A stretch of 19,522 nucleotides of DNA from RGIG3528 sp045629005 (GTDB taxonomy: Bacteria; Bacillota; Clostridia; Lachnospirales; Lachnospiraceae). Of this stretch, positions 6,110 to 14,367 are shown piece after piece; position 1 is the first letter of the stretch, and every line of letters starts with the position of its first letter. The notes beneath the pieces were generated by a model. The model was not told where the DNA came from, searched no databases, and was given only the letters and a program-made list of their open reading frames with translations. The DNA lies in NCBI GenBank assembly GCA_045629005.1, contig JAZQQJ010000012.1, positions 1-19,522 on the forward strand, in the 5' to 3' direction. A program made the translations under genes and the position numbers.

Positions 6110-8362
6110 TTAACTGTCTTCTGCGTAAATCATCTTCGTTCTGTATTTAAGTCCATATGCCTCATCATTAAAAAAGCCGGTATCAAACTTTTGGATGAAA
6201 TCCACACTCATCGTAAAGTCCACCTCGGTAATACAATTTCCGATTCTGAACGAGTCCCGGAACCTGTAGCGGATATTTTCCTGAATAAGATCCAATGCGC
6301 GCAGATTTCGGGTATTCACATCTTCAAACATTGAAAAAAACGTAAGATACAATGAATAATCCGGTGCTCCACTGTCCTCAAACTCTGAAGCAACATTCTG
6401 TATTTCAGGCCTGCTCATAAGAAGTAATTCCGCGAAATTCACGTGCCCTTCTTCTGAGAACACCGGGACCGCCTTACCGTTAAATAGCGCGCACACCTCT
6501 ACCAAAGCCTCTGCAGTAGCCCACAGCGTCAAAATCAGATACTTAATCACATATATAAGCGGAGGCAAACCCGTAAATCCCGCAATAAGTCTTCCCAGGG
6601 CTTCTGCTTCATTCGTTCTCGTTTCATCCGTAAGTACCGCTGCCAATGACATTGCAAATCTGAATGCATATAATTTCGATGCCATTGCCTCCAGATTGAG
6701 TTTGTCGTTCTTTCGTCCAAAAGCAATATACTCCCGTTCATATGCAAGCTTTGTAAAGTCCTTCTGTTTTGTATAGCACCCGAAATTATTTTTCAGATAA
6801 AGCTCTGTTATCATTGAATCAACCAAGCCTCCGGAAGAAATGCTCGCACCCAAGGCTGAAGGAAGGTCAGTCCCCGAAAGTTCCCTTTCGGAGATTTCTT
6901 CAATTCCGATTGCCTTCAGAACACCTCCACCAAGAAGCTCTTCAATTCGTTCGAGAATATCAATCCCGGTTATTTCACCGGTATGTATTGAGCCATAATC
7001 AAAGTAAAAACCATTGTAAGTAATATGCGCGGCAGCATTCACTACCTTCTGTACACATTCCTTCATCAAAGGCAGATTGTTCTTGTCAAAACGAGGCAGA
7101 CTGCAATTCTCAAGAAACTGCTTATTGCTTTTTAGTGTCTGAATCATCGTGCCTGTATCATATCCGGTTCCTTCGTATCCAATCAGTGCCTTTAGTTCTT
7201 TTGCTTCGCCTTCAAAATAGCTTTGCATTCCATCTGTCAAAAGGCCCGCGGAAGAGTTTACAAGGTTATCGTACCCAAGAATCGATGACGCAGCGCCCTT
7301 TTGGCTTATCGCCAGTTCGTTTACAGCGTCCATTGCTTCGTTTACCGAGGCTTTTGATGCCTTTATTGTGTCATCAAGCATCCCATAGCCTTCTTCTATA
7401 CGATCCATAAGATTTTTAAGTTCCTTGTTGTACTCTTTTATCAGATGGTCCATGCTGTCGATTTGCTCTTCAACATCCTTTATCAACTCTCGGTCGCGTT
7501 CCTCATCGTTTTTCAGGGTTCTTAATTTCAGCTCAAGACTCTCTGTTTCCTTCTCATAAACAGAAATATTAGTCTGAATCTCAATGCATTTTTCAATGTC
7601 GCCCACAACTCTCTTTCCAACTTCCCCGGGGTAGACAATATACGAGGACGCCAGATTGAAAATACGAGGATTTCCATATGTTGATTTCATATATGACATG
7701 TCGCCTGCACCAAAGCATTTTAGGAATTCTTCAGATGAAACAAGCTGACCTTTTTTTACCTTCAACCCTGTTTTTGTAGTGGCAACTCCATCAACACATG
7801 ACATCAGCTTTAATATTTGTTGCGAGACCTCTTCAGATGCGTTCATGGCAGCTTCCTGTGCTTCCAACAGTGAATCAAGTGTTTCGCTGTTTTGAACTAC
7901 CGCATTATCGGTGAATTCCGACAGTATTAGTTCCGCGCCTTCAAATCCCACTTCATCCCTAATTTGACTTGCGAATCCTGCCGTATTGCTTGTCAGGAGC
8001 GTTTCAGTGGAATTAATTATTGTTCTCGGATGTTCTGCCGTTATAAGTCCTCTCCATGTCCAGAATGTTGAATATTCAAGCTTATCCGTAAGAAAATCCG
8101 TCATCTTAGCTATGTCCGTATTTGTTCCCCCATAGCCGCCATCAATGGCAAAGAGTCCATATTCTTCAAATAGGGGAAAGAAATATGATCCCTTCAAGGA
8201 TTCCGACGCCATTTCGGATACCATAACATGGTAGGCCTTTGCAGAAGTTATTCTCGCCGCTTCCAAGGCTGTGAAGACAAAGGAAAGCATTATAAGAAGC
8301 ATGAGTGTAAGATATACAGTTATACTTCCGTTATTTCCGCTATTTGATAATTTTTCCCGCAT
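6110..8362 (-). CDS. Large DUF5702/TadG-like surface protein of the pilus operon
   Basis: The 750-residue protein starts with NNGSITVYLTLMLLIM and one membrane helix (about 14-36), the N-terminus of DUF5702 proteins, which take the place of TadG in clostridial Tad clusters. The rest is predicted to be extracytoplasmic. It contains a helical, charged coiled-coil-like stretch (about 270-350) and a second hydrophobic segment near 615-635 (LIYVIKYLILTLW). It is probably anchored in the membrane and spans part of the cell wall to support or anchor the Flp pilus. I choose the ATG at 8362, which overlaps the pilin gene by 23 nt and has no good ribosome site, so translation would be coupled to pilin. 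An in-frame TTG at 8380 is the alternative. The protein lacks the von Willebrand A motif of classical TadG. Confidence 0.82.
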   Translation of the reverse strand: MREKLSNSGNNGSITVYLTLMLLIMLSFVFTALEAARITSAKAYHVMVSEMASESLKGSYFFPLFEEYGLFAIDGGYGGTNTDIAKMTDFLTDKLEYSTFWTWRGLITAEHPRTIINSTETLLTSNTAGFASQIRDEVGFEGAELILSEFTDNAVVQNSETLDSLLEAQEAAMNASEEVSQQILKLMSCVDGVATTKTGLKVKKGQLVSSEEFLKCFGAGDMSYMKSTYGNPRIFNLASSYIVYPGEVGKRVVGDIEKCIEIQTNISVYEKETESLELKLRTLKNDEERDRELIKDVEEQIDSMDHLIKEYNKELKNLMDRIEEGYGMLDDTIKASKASVNEAMDAVNELAISQKGAASSILGYDNLVNSSAGLLTDGMQSYFEGEAKELKALIGYEGTGYDTGTMIQTLKSNKQFLENCSLPRFDKNNLPLMKECVQKVVNAAAHITYNGFYFDYGSIHTGEITGIDILERIEELLGGGVLKAIGIEEISERELSGTDLPSALGASISSGGLVDSMITELYLKNNFGCYTKQKDFTKLAYEREYIAFGRKNDKLNLEAMASKLYAFRFAMSLAAVLTDETRTNEAEALGRLIAGFTGLPPLIYVIKYLILTLWATAEALVEVCALFNGKAVPVFSEEGHVNFAELLLMSRPEIQNVASEFEDSGAPDYSLYLTFFSMFEDVNTRNLRALDLIQENIRYRFRDSFRIGNCITEVDFTMSVDFIQKFDTGFFNDEAYGLKYRTKMIYAEDS

Positions 8363-8546
8363 TGGAGTTAATCTTGTCAAAGGCTTTCTCTACAAGTTCA
8401 GTGATGTTGTCCTTAAATATCAGTACTAATGCGATAATAACAACAAGAATTAATACTATTTCAACTACGCCTACAGCCGAAACTCTTCGTCTGTCTTTCT
8501 TAACAGATTCTATTTCCTGTTCTTCATCAATTCTTTCTTCTTCCAT
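8340..8546 (-). CDS. flp: Flp1-type type IVb pilin
   Basis: This 68-residue protein has a charged leader (about 1-22, rich in Glu, Lys and Arg), then AVGVVEIVLILVVIIALVLIFK and a short amphipathic tail. The Glu in GVVEIV corresponds to the conserved Glu near the start of mature type IV pilins, so cleavage is expected shortly before it, by the A24 peptidase of the same operon. The size and tail fit the Flp1 group of Firmicutes Tad systems. Its ribosome site GAGGAGG (8551-8557), 4 nt before ATG, is the strongest in the operon, which suits the major pilus subunit. It starts 13 nt after tadC and overlaps the DUF5702 gene. Confidence 0.9.
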   Translation of the reverse strand: MEEERIDEEQEIESVKKDRRRVSAVGVVEIVLILVVIIALVLIFKDNITELVEKAFDKINSNAGKIIK

Positions 8547-8559
8547 ACATCCTCCTCTT

Positions 8560-9861
8560 CTAAAATGTTGTAAATGCCGGCATCAAAAGGACTGCAAAAA
8601 CTATAATCAGAATTCCGACCATAGGGAGAAGCAGTTTCGTACCTGCTTCTTCGCCCTTTACTTTTATGCTCTCGCGTTCCTTTGCCACAACTTCCTTAAG
8701 CTCCGCCGTCAATGTCTCATTAAGATTGTTGACGCCCTTTGTTATTTGTTGGTTTAAAATCTGAGCCAGTCGCTGATAAGCCATATTTTCCATACGCTCG
8801 CCAAATCGTTCATAAACAATCTGCTCCAACTCCCCGTTTTCAAGTTCCCTTTCGGAAACTATAAGGTTTTGCGCAAGGAGACTCTTTTTATCATTTCCTT
8901 TAGAGTAATCAGATGCCAGCTTTCTCCATGCCAGCCTTAAGGTCATTCCTGCAGAAAGTAATAAAGTCAGTTTGTACACAAAGTTCTTGTAATCACTACC
9001 CGCCTTTTCGAGTCTTCTTTTTCTCTTAGTTGCCATTGAACTGAAATAATTACTGTACGAATAAAGAAATATGATTGCTCCAAGCGCAACTCCTAAAGCT
9101 ATAAACGAAACTGAGTTTCCCTCGGTTCGGATTACCTTCAGGCTATCAAGCGATTCAGGAATAATAAAGGTTCGGTCGTTTCTTCCTTCTTTTTCAAGAC
9201 GTCTCAACTCTTGAACGCCTCGTAGTGCAGATTGTCCAAATTCATCCCTTGCAGGGGGATTTACGGTAACAGTCCGCTCGTAGGTTCGAAATTCATCACC
9301 ATAAGATATCTTTGCGCGAAGAAGCACAGACACCGCTTCCGTAAGCTCAATATTATTGATTTCGCCATAACGGGTAAGAACGTCCGATTTGTCACTTGAC
9401 CAGTCAATAACAACAGGATACTCCGGCAGTTCATTGGGCAGTTCAAGATCACCTTGCAGGTTATCAAAAGAGGCATTCCCATTCAGCACGATTTCATCCA
9501 GCAGATCACATATTTCAGACTGCATACTGTCTATTTCTTCATCTGTCATTTCATACGGACTGATATGGAGAATTTCATTGCTCCACTTGTCATCCTCTTC
9601 TATCCTGATTTCTACTGTTTTCTCATTTCCGTTTACATCGCTTCTTTCAATAGAGTACGGGTCATCTGTTTCCTTTCTTTTTTGGGCATCAAGAATTGTG
9701 AAAATGAAAATCACCGAAACTGCAATTGCTGCATACAGCCTCATTCTTTTTCGTAATCCTTTTGTCAGGATGTCAAGTACGTCCGAACGGGTTTTTCCGG
9801 GATAAAGCGACATTGCAGTCATTATTCGGTTTTCGGATATCAGTTTCTCAATAATCTGCAA
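8560..9861 (-). CDS. tadC: TadC-like membrane platform protein with Ig-like extracytoplasmic insertion
   Basis: The 433-residue protein is longer than usual TadC (about 300). After a cytoplasmic N-terminus there is a helix (about 42-58), an acidic region (about 60-145), a beta-rich segment (about 147-201), a second helix (about 251-270), a T2SSF-like cytoplasmic part (LTLLLSAGMTLRLAWRKLA, about 285-405) and a final helix (about 408-428). The segment VIDWSSDKSDVLTRYGEI, then ISYGDEFRTYERTVTVNPP, resembles atrophied bacterial Ig domains (WSSS-N-x-V-x-G, then a TVTV end). By topology it lies outside the membrane. TadC pairs with TadB as the membrane base of the pilus motor. The start is uncertain: TTG at 9861, 1 nt after the tadB stop with GGAA upstream, or ATG at 9822 without a ribosome site. 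Confidence 0.82.
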   Translation of the reverse strand: MQIIEKLISENRIMTAMSLYPGKTRSDVLDILTKGLRKRMRLYAAIAVSVIFIFTILDAQKRKETDDPYSIERSDVNGNEKTVEIRIEEDDKWSNEILHISPYEMTDEEIDSMQSEICDLLDEIVLNGNASFDNLQGDLELPNELPEYPVVIDWSSDKSDVLTRYGEINNIELTEAVSVLLRAKISYGDEFRTYERTVTVNPPARDEFGQSALRGVQELRRLEKEGRNDRTFIIPESLDSLKVIRTEGNSVSFIALGVALGAIIFLYSYSNYFSSMATKRKRRLEKAGSDYKNFVYKLTLLLSAGMTLRLAWRKLASDYSKGNDKKSLLAQNLIVSERELENGELEQIVYERFGERMENMAYQRLAQILNQQITKGVNNLNETLTAELKEVVAKERESIKVKGEEAGTKLLLPMVGILIIVFAVLLMPAFTTF

Positions 9862-9862
9862 A

Positions 9863-10612
9863 TCAAGCTTCCATTCTGCTTTTCAATATTCTTTCGCCGA
9901 TGAATAAACAGCCTAAATAAGCAATCAGCATAATCGTCATAAATCCACATCCGAAAATACTATGGTACAAGGGCTCGCTCATAGATGGTGAGCTTATTTT
10001 CAGGTAAAGGAGTATGCCATAAGGAATTATGCACATCAGACGGAATTCACCGAGTTTTTCTGCAATAACGGTATTCAGATCACGTTTAAGCTCAATCTTG
10101 TCCCTGAGGTTTGAGGCAGTCTGCTTAATAACCCGATCCATATCTCCGCCTGTTCTCTTCAGCACCGTCACAAGTTCTGCAAAGGTTGTAATATCATCCA
10201 CTTCACTTCTCAATGCGAATTCTCTTAGCGCTTCCTCCAATGTTATTCCCATTTGGAGTTGTGCCTGCATTATTTTGAATTCCTTTGTTATTCGTGCATC
10301 CTGTCCGTAAAGTTTCTCAAGACTTTTTGTCGCCTCGCACAGACTTCCTTCAGCGGAATATCCTGCCACCAGACTGTTTTTCATATATTGAAGGCCATCA
10401 AGAAATGACACATTCAGATTCCATCTGCGTTTTTCTTCTTCACGTTTCTTCAAGTACTTCACAAGAAAGGGTGTGGCTGCCAACAGACAGAATGAAATCG
10501 GCTCAAAGTCGTAAAAAAGGAATATTGTAACGAAGCATATGCCAATGCTGACTGCAACAAAGAACAACGTTTCTTTTTTCCTTTGTTTGTCGTTCTTTCT
10601 TATTCTGCCCAT
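9863..10612 (-). CDS. tadB: TadB-like pilus platform protein (T2SSF domain)
   Basis: The 249-residue protein has two hydrophobic segments near the N-terminus (about 15-34 and 40-52), a cytoplasmic T2SSF domain (about 68-190) with the typical FLDGLQYMKNSLVAGYSAEG and TVLKRTGGDMDRVI motifs, and two C-terminal membrane helices (about 193-240). This is the TadB arrangement. With TadC it forms the inner-membrane platform that couples TadA ATP hydrolysis to Flp pilus assembly. The ATG at 10612 overlaps the end of tadA by 13 nt, and only a weak AGG precedes it, so translation is probably coupled. Confidence 0.92.
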   Translation of the reverse strand: MGRIRKNDKQRKKETLFFVAVSIGICFVTIFLFYDFEPISFCLLAATPFLVKYLKKREEEKRRWNLNVSFLDGLQYMKNSLVAGYSAEGSLCEATKSLEKLYGQDARITKEFKIMQAQLQMGITLEEALREFALRSEVDDITTFAELVTVLKRTGGDMDRVIKQTASNLRDKIELKRDLNTVIAEKLGEFRLMCIIPYGILLYLKISSPSMSEPLYHSIFGCGFMTIMLIAYLGCLFIGERILKSRMEA

Positions 10613-11838
10613 CTGATACCTGCACGTTTAAGTTTTCCCTGATGAACAAGAGGATTATTCGTTCTTTTTAACTCCCCGATGACTGAGTTCGGGTTGTCAT
10701 TGTCAATCGTCATTTCATCCTCTCTGAAAACATACAAAGGATTCAGTTCAACTTCGCCATCGCTTATACCAAGAACTTCCGAGATTTCCAAAACCTTTCT
10801 GCTGCCATCGCGAAGCCTTCCGAGATGAACCATAATGTCAATGGCAGAAGCAATTTGCTTTCTTGCTGCCACCAAAGGGATTTCCATTCCCATCAGCATC
10901 ATCGTTTCCATTCTGTCCAGCATATCCGGTATTGAATTTCCATGACCTGTGGAAAGGCTGCCGTCATGCCCCGTATTCATGGCCTGAAGCATATCAACGA
11001 CTTCTGCACCTCTCACTTCGCCAACGATAATCCGATCAGGGCGCATACGCAAAGCCGCTCTTATCAGATCGCGGATTGTTACTTCAGAACATTCCTCAGA
11101 GTTACGGTTCCTGGCTTCCAGGCGAACGAGATTCTTTATATTGTTTATCTTCAGCTCAGCAGAGTCTTCGATGGTAATGATTCGTTCATTCTCAGGAATG
11201 TAACCCGAAAGAGCATTCAGGAAGGTGGTTTTTCCACTACCCGTTCCGCCACAGACAAAAATATTGTATTTGGCCATAACGAAGCGTCTTAATACGTCCG
11301 CAGCCTCTTCGGTAAGGGCTCCGAGATTGATAAGGCGTTCCATGGTGAATGGTTCTTTGGAAAATTTTCTTATTGTGACAATCGGCCCGTTAATTGCGAC
11401 CGGCGGAAGAATAACGTTCACGCGGGACCCGTCTTTAAGTCTGGCGTCCACAATAGGGCTTGCTTCATTTACGACTCGGTTTGCTTCCGCGACAATCTGC
11501 TGGATTATATCTTCAAGCTTTTCACGTGATTCAAAGGATTTATCCCACTTTGAAAGTGTTCCTTTGCTTTCAAGAAAAATGTCGGAATCACCGTTTACCA
11601 TTATTTCCGTGATGTCTTCTTTGCAGAGCAGTTCTTCCAGGATATCAAGGCCACGTATTGAATTGTATACGGATTCCCGCAGTTCTTCGCGCATCTGAAC
11701 AGGAAGGAAGGTTGTTCTTGCTTCAACGGTAACAGCTCTGTCGATTTCATCAAACAGCGCCTCATCCGTTATCGTTTCGGAATAGTCAAAGCTGTGAAGC
11801 ACTCTGTCTCTGACCTGTTTTTTTACGTCCGTGCTCAT
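10600..11838 (-). CDS. tadA: TadA/CpaF secretion ATPase
   Basis: The 412-residue hexameric ATPase powers Flp pilus assembly at the cytoplasmic membrane. It has an N-terminal domain ending near 160, then the RecA-like core: Walker A GGTGSGKT (197-204), the Asp box ITIEDSAEL, Walker B RPDRIIVGEVRG (266-277, with the catalytic Glu) and the His box MNTGHDGSLSTGHGN (287-301). All expected catalytic residues are intact, and the length is normal for the CpaF/TadA branch of type II/IV secretion ATPases. The ATG at 11838 overlaps the tadZ stop as ATGA, with GAGGTG a few bases upstream. The 3' end overlaps tadB by 13 nt. Confidence 0.97.
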   Translation of the reverse strand: MSTDVKKQVRDRVLHSFDYSETITDEALFDEIDRAVTVEARTTFLPVQMREELRESVYNSIRGLDILEELLCKEDITEIMVNGDSDIFLESKGTLSKWDKSFESREKLEDIIQQIVAEANRVVNEASPIVDARLKDGSRVNVILPPVAINGPIVTIRKFSKEPFTMERLINLGALTEEAADVLRRFVMAKYNIFVCGGTGSGKTTFLNALSGYIPENERIITIEDSAELKINNIKNLVRLEARNRNSEECSEVTIRDLIRAALRMRPDRIIVGEVRGAEVVDMLQAMNTGHDGSLSTGHGNSIPDMLDRMETMMLMGMEIPLVAARKQIASAIDIMVHLGRLRDGSRKVLEISEVLGISDGEVELNPLYVFREDEMTIDNDNPNSVIGELKRTNNPLVHQGKLKRAGIRWAE

Positions 11839-12701
11839 ATAGTCACCTCTTTTATTTTTGTCAGAATGCCATGCTTGCCGGCGTACTTCATTTGACGCAT
11901 GAATTCCGCATTTTGTTTGTCTTTTATTGAACTTCTGACAAGATAAACTTCATCCGACTGCTCCATAAGTGCCTCTATTCCATCGGAGAAGAAACCGCAG
12001 CAAAACACAAGGTTTTCGTAATTACCGAATCTGCGGCACGAATTAATCATAATCTCCATTTCCTCTGCAGAATACTGCCATAAATCGGCATAGTATTCCG
12101 TACCTGCAAAATAGTCATAACCATTCTTTGTCATTAATCCTGTAAGCAGTTTTTTCATTCCTTGCTGATTTTTTCGTGCAGTAAATAAAAGGTCGCTGAC
12201 AGTTTTTCCGGTTAATTCGGAGCCGTCACGTCCTAAACCGCCAAACATTTCCCAGCTCAGATACAATGTTTTTCCGGATGCGGCGAGTTTTGCCGCCAGC
12301 ATATCGGAATATTCACCTGCTGCGATATTTGACCCTGGCGAGTAAACAGTAAAGACTTTGTTAATTTGTTTTTTGCTTTCCGGGATTAATAGAACAATAG
12401 ATTTGATGATTGCAGAAGCAGATTGGAATTTGAATATAGATGCCTGACTGTTGTTTATATCAACTTCATCAGGCTCATTCGTCAGCAGACAGAAGATACA
12501 TGAATCTTGAGCGAAGCTCAAATGCTCCATATTGTCCGATAAAAGAACTGACAGATTTTTCTTTTCCAGGAACTCGGAAAGTTCCTTTTCATTTCCAAAC
12601 GCGACAGCTGTATACCCCACATCACGCCTTGCATTTATCGCTTCTGCAAGACGCCTTGAATATGCCGGGGAACAGCCAATGATCCCAATAACGGAATCCA
12701 A
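11835..12701 (-). CDS. tadZ: TadZ-like ParA/MinD-family protein with degenerate P-loop
   Basis: The 288-residue protein has an N-terminal receiver-like region (VIGIIGCSPAYSRRLAEAI) and a ParA/MinD-like C-terminal part (VFTVYSP, then AAKLAASGKTLYLSWE, LFTARKN, DEVYLVR). Where the deviant Walker A should be, the sequence is SPGSNIAAGE (about 121-130), with no signature or catalytic lysine, so ATP hydrolysis is doubtful. TadZ proteins localise the Tad machine at a pole or focus, and position directly upstream of tadA supports this identity. Start: the ATG at 12755 falls inside the -10 box of the operon promoter, and the longest frame start at 12845 is upstream of the promoter. I therefore use TTG at 12701, with GGGGGTGG 4 nt upstream. 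Confidence 0.78.
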   Translation of the reverse strand: MDSVIGIIGCSPAYSRRLAEAINARRDVGYTAVAFGNEKELSEFLEKKNLSVLLSDNMEHLSFAQDSCIFCLLTNEPDEVDINNSQASIFKFQSASAIIKSIVLLIPESKKQINKVFTVYSPGSNIAAGEYSDMLAAKLAASGKTLYLSWEMFGGLGRDGSELTGKTVSDLLFTARKNQQGMKKLLTGLMTKNGYDYFAGTEYYADLWQYSAEEMEIMINSCRRFGNYENLVFCCGFFSDGIEALMEQSDEVYLVRSSIKDKQNAEFMRQMKYAGKHGILTKIKEVTI

Positions 12702-12724
12702 ACGACCACCCCCAAATCCCCTTG

Positions 12725-12743
12725 TCCGAAGCCCCCCTTCGGA
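12725..12743 (-). other. 5' UTR hairpin of the pilus operon with G5 loop
   Basis: TCCGAAG and CTTCGGA form a 7-bp stem closing a loop of five G on the transcript, starting about 4 nt after the predicted start point. It may stabilise the long mRNA or act as a protein or RNA target; its loop could base-pair with a C-rich partner. Confidence 0.5.
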
Positions 12744-12753
12744 ACGTGCCCCC

Positions 12754-12782
12754 ATATTATTCCCGCTTTTTTGATTTGTCAA
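12754..12782 (-). promoter_or_regulatory. Pilus (tad) operon promoter
   Basis: TTGACA (12777-12782) and TAATAT (12754-12759) with a 17-nt spacer predict a start near 12747. It lies between the terminator of the upstream oxidoreductase gene and tadZ. No other clear promoter was found within the operon down to 3394. Confidence 0.7.
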
Positions 12783-12802
12783 CAACGTCAGAAAATGTTT
12801 GT

Positions 12803-12843
12803 GAAAACTAAACAAAAGCAAGGTGCCGAATTCAGCACCTTGC
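12803..12843 (-). terminator. Rho-independent terminator after the FAD oxidoreductase
   Basis: GCAAGGTGC (12835-12843) and GCACCTTGC (12818-12826) form a perfect 9-bp stem with an 8-nt loop. TTTTGTTTAGTTTT follows. This separates the oxidoreductase from the pilus operon. Confidence 0.9.
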
Positions 12844-12861
12844 ATAAGAAAGCGTTTACAT

Positions 12862-14259
12862 TTAATTATCCTTTGCCAGTTTTCTTCCCATCAGAACACC
12901 CATGGCGGAAGCCATCATAAGGCCTCTTGTCCAGCCTGAAGAATCGCCGAGGCAGTAAAGACCTTTGACGTTTGTAGTAAGATCCGGCTCCATCTTTACT
13001 TTGTTGGAGTAGAACTTAAGCTCGGGAGAGTAAAGAAGAGTCTCAGTAGCGGCAAACCCGGGAACAACATAATCAACAGCTTGGATGAAGTTGATGATAT
13101 TTGTCATGGCACGATACGGCATTGCTGCGGTAATATCTCCTGCAACCGCATCCGGAAGTGTCGGACGAACGTTTGAGAAATTAAGTTCCTTTTCCCATGT
13201 ACGTTTTCCGTCGAGGATGTCGCCATAACGCTGAACAAGAATCTGGCCGTTTGCAAGCATATTTGTAAGTTCACCGACCTTCTGTGCATACTCAATAGGC
13301 TTATTGAACGGAACAGAGAAGTTGTGTGAGCAGAGAATGGATAAATTCGTATTATCGGATTTAAGTTCCTTATACGAATGTCCGTTTACTACTGCAAGAT
13401 TGTTGTCGTAGTTCTCCTGGCTAACGAAACCGCCCGGATTCTGACAGAATGTACGCACCTTGTTCTTGAAAGGAAGCGGATATCCTACAAGCTTTGACTC
13501 GTAGAGAACCTCATTTACTTCTTCCATTACTTCGTTTCTTACTTCAACACGAACACCAATATCAACAGTGCCGGGCTTATGAGCTATGTCATACTTGGAG
13601 CAGAGCTTTTCAAGCCACTCTGCGCCACGTCTTCCCGTAGCAACAACAACGTTCTCTGCGCGGAACTCCTTTGTTGCTTCGCCTTCGTTGAGAACAACGC
13701 CCTTACATTCACCGTCTTCGATGATAAGGTCCTCACACTCTTTGTTAAAAATCATGTCAACACCATGGTCCTGAAGGAAATGCTCAAGATCGGCATAAAG
13801 CTTCTGTGCCTTCTCAGTTCCGAGATGACGGATAGGACAGTCAACAAGCTTAAGTCCTGCGCGAATTGCACGGCGGCGTATTTCTTTAACCTTTTCAGGA
13901 TTGGAAACGCCTTCAACGTGAGGATCTGCACCAAAATCAAGATAGATGGAGTCTGTATAATCAATAAGGTCCTGGCATTCACGTGGTCCGATAAGTGTAG
14001 GGAAATCTCCGCCTACTTCGTATGAAAGTGAAAGCTTTCCATCGGAAAAAGCACCGGCTCCGGAGAATCCGGTAGTGATATTACAAGGCTTGCAATTCAG
14101 GCAATGGCCTGCTTTTGCCTTGGGGCAGCTTCTCTTTTCGATCGGACTGCCTTTTTCGATCATAAGAATCTTTTTTGTAGATCCGTTTTTAATCATTTCG
14201 TATGCGGTGAAAATCCCCGCAGGGCCTGCACCGACAATAATAACGTCATAGTTCACCAT
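12862..14259 (-). CDS. FAD-dependent oxidoreductase, COG2509 type
   Basis: The 465-residue soluble protein has an N-terminal Rossmann dinucleotide site (VIIVGAGPAG, about 7-15), a second flavoprotein motif (VVVATGRRG) and a C-terminal FAD-contact segment (GLYCLGDSSGWTRGLMMASAMG). Near the N-terminus is a Cys cluster, SCPKAKAGHCLNCKPCN (C45, C53, C56, C59), just before GFSGAGAFSDGKLS, which could hold an Fe-S cluster or zinc. These traits fit the uncharacterised FAD-dependent dehydrogenases of COG2509, widespread in clostridia; the substrate is unknown. The ATG at 14259 has AAAGG 6 nt upstream. The gene has its own promoter (14322-14350) and a terminator at 12803-12843. No terminator separates it from clpB, so part of its expression may come from clpB read-through under heat shock. 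Confidence 0.86.
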   Translation of the reverse strand: MVNYDVIIVGAGPAGIFTAYEMIKNGSTKKILMIEKGSPIEKRSCPKAKAGHCLNCKPCNITTGFSGAGAFSDGKLSLSYEVGGDFPTLIGPRECQDLIDYTDSIYLDFGADPHVEGVSNPEKVKEIRRRAIRAGLKLVDCPIRHLGTEKAQKLYADLEHFLQDHGVDMIFNKECEDLIIEDGECKGVVLNEGEATKEFRAENVVVATGRRGAEWLEKLCSKYDIAHKPGTVDIGVRVEVRNEVMEEVNEVLYESKLVGYPLPFKNKVRTFCQNPGGFVSQENYDNNLAVVNGHSYKELKSDNTNLSILCSHNFSVPFNKPIEYAQKVGELTNMLANGQILVQRYGDILDGKRTWEKELNFSNVRPTLPDAVAGDITAAMPYRAMTNIINFIQAVDYVVPGFAATETLLYSPELKFYSNKVKMEPDLTTNVKGLYCLGDSSGWTRGLMMASAMGVLMGRKLAKDN

Positions 14260-14272
14260 GTGTAGCCTTTCC

Positions 14273-14298
14273 GGACCGCCTAACCCTTTTCACGGTCC
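14273..14298 (-). other. Hairpin directly before the FAD oxidoreductase ribosome site
   Basis: GGACCG (14293-14298) and CGGTCC (14273-14278) form a 6-bp GC-rich stem with a 14-nt loop, ending next to GGAAAGG, the ribosome site. No U-tract follows, so it is not a terminator; it may affect mRNA stability or initiation. Confidence 0.45.
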
Positions 14299-14321
14299 TT
14301 CTTTAAATTTCTCACATGCTG

Positions 14322-14350
14322 ATTATAGCGTATTTGGAAAATATATACAA
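14322..14350 (-). promoter_or_regulatory. Promoter of the FAD oxidoreductase gene
   Basis: TTGTAT (14345-14350) and a perfect TATAAT (14322-14327) are separated by 17 nt, predicting a start near 14315. The -35 box starts 17 nt after the clpB stop codon. Confidence 0.8.
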
Positions 14351-14367
14351 GATTCGTTTACCTGCGT

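Noticed and set aside
12702..12845. N-terminal extension of tadZ to 12845 (48 extra residues)
   Set aside because: This stretch contains the upstream terminator, the operon promoter and the 5' hairpin; its Gly/Arg-rich translation is not like any TadZ N-terminus.
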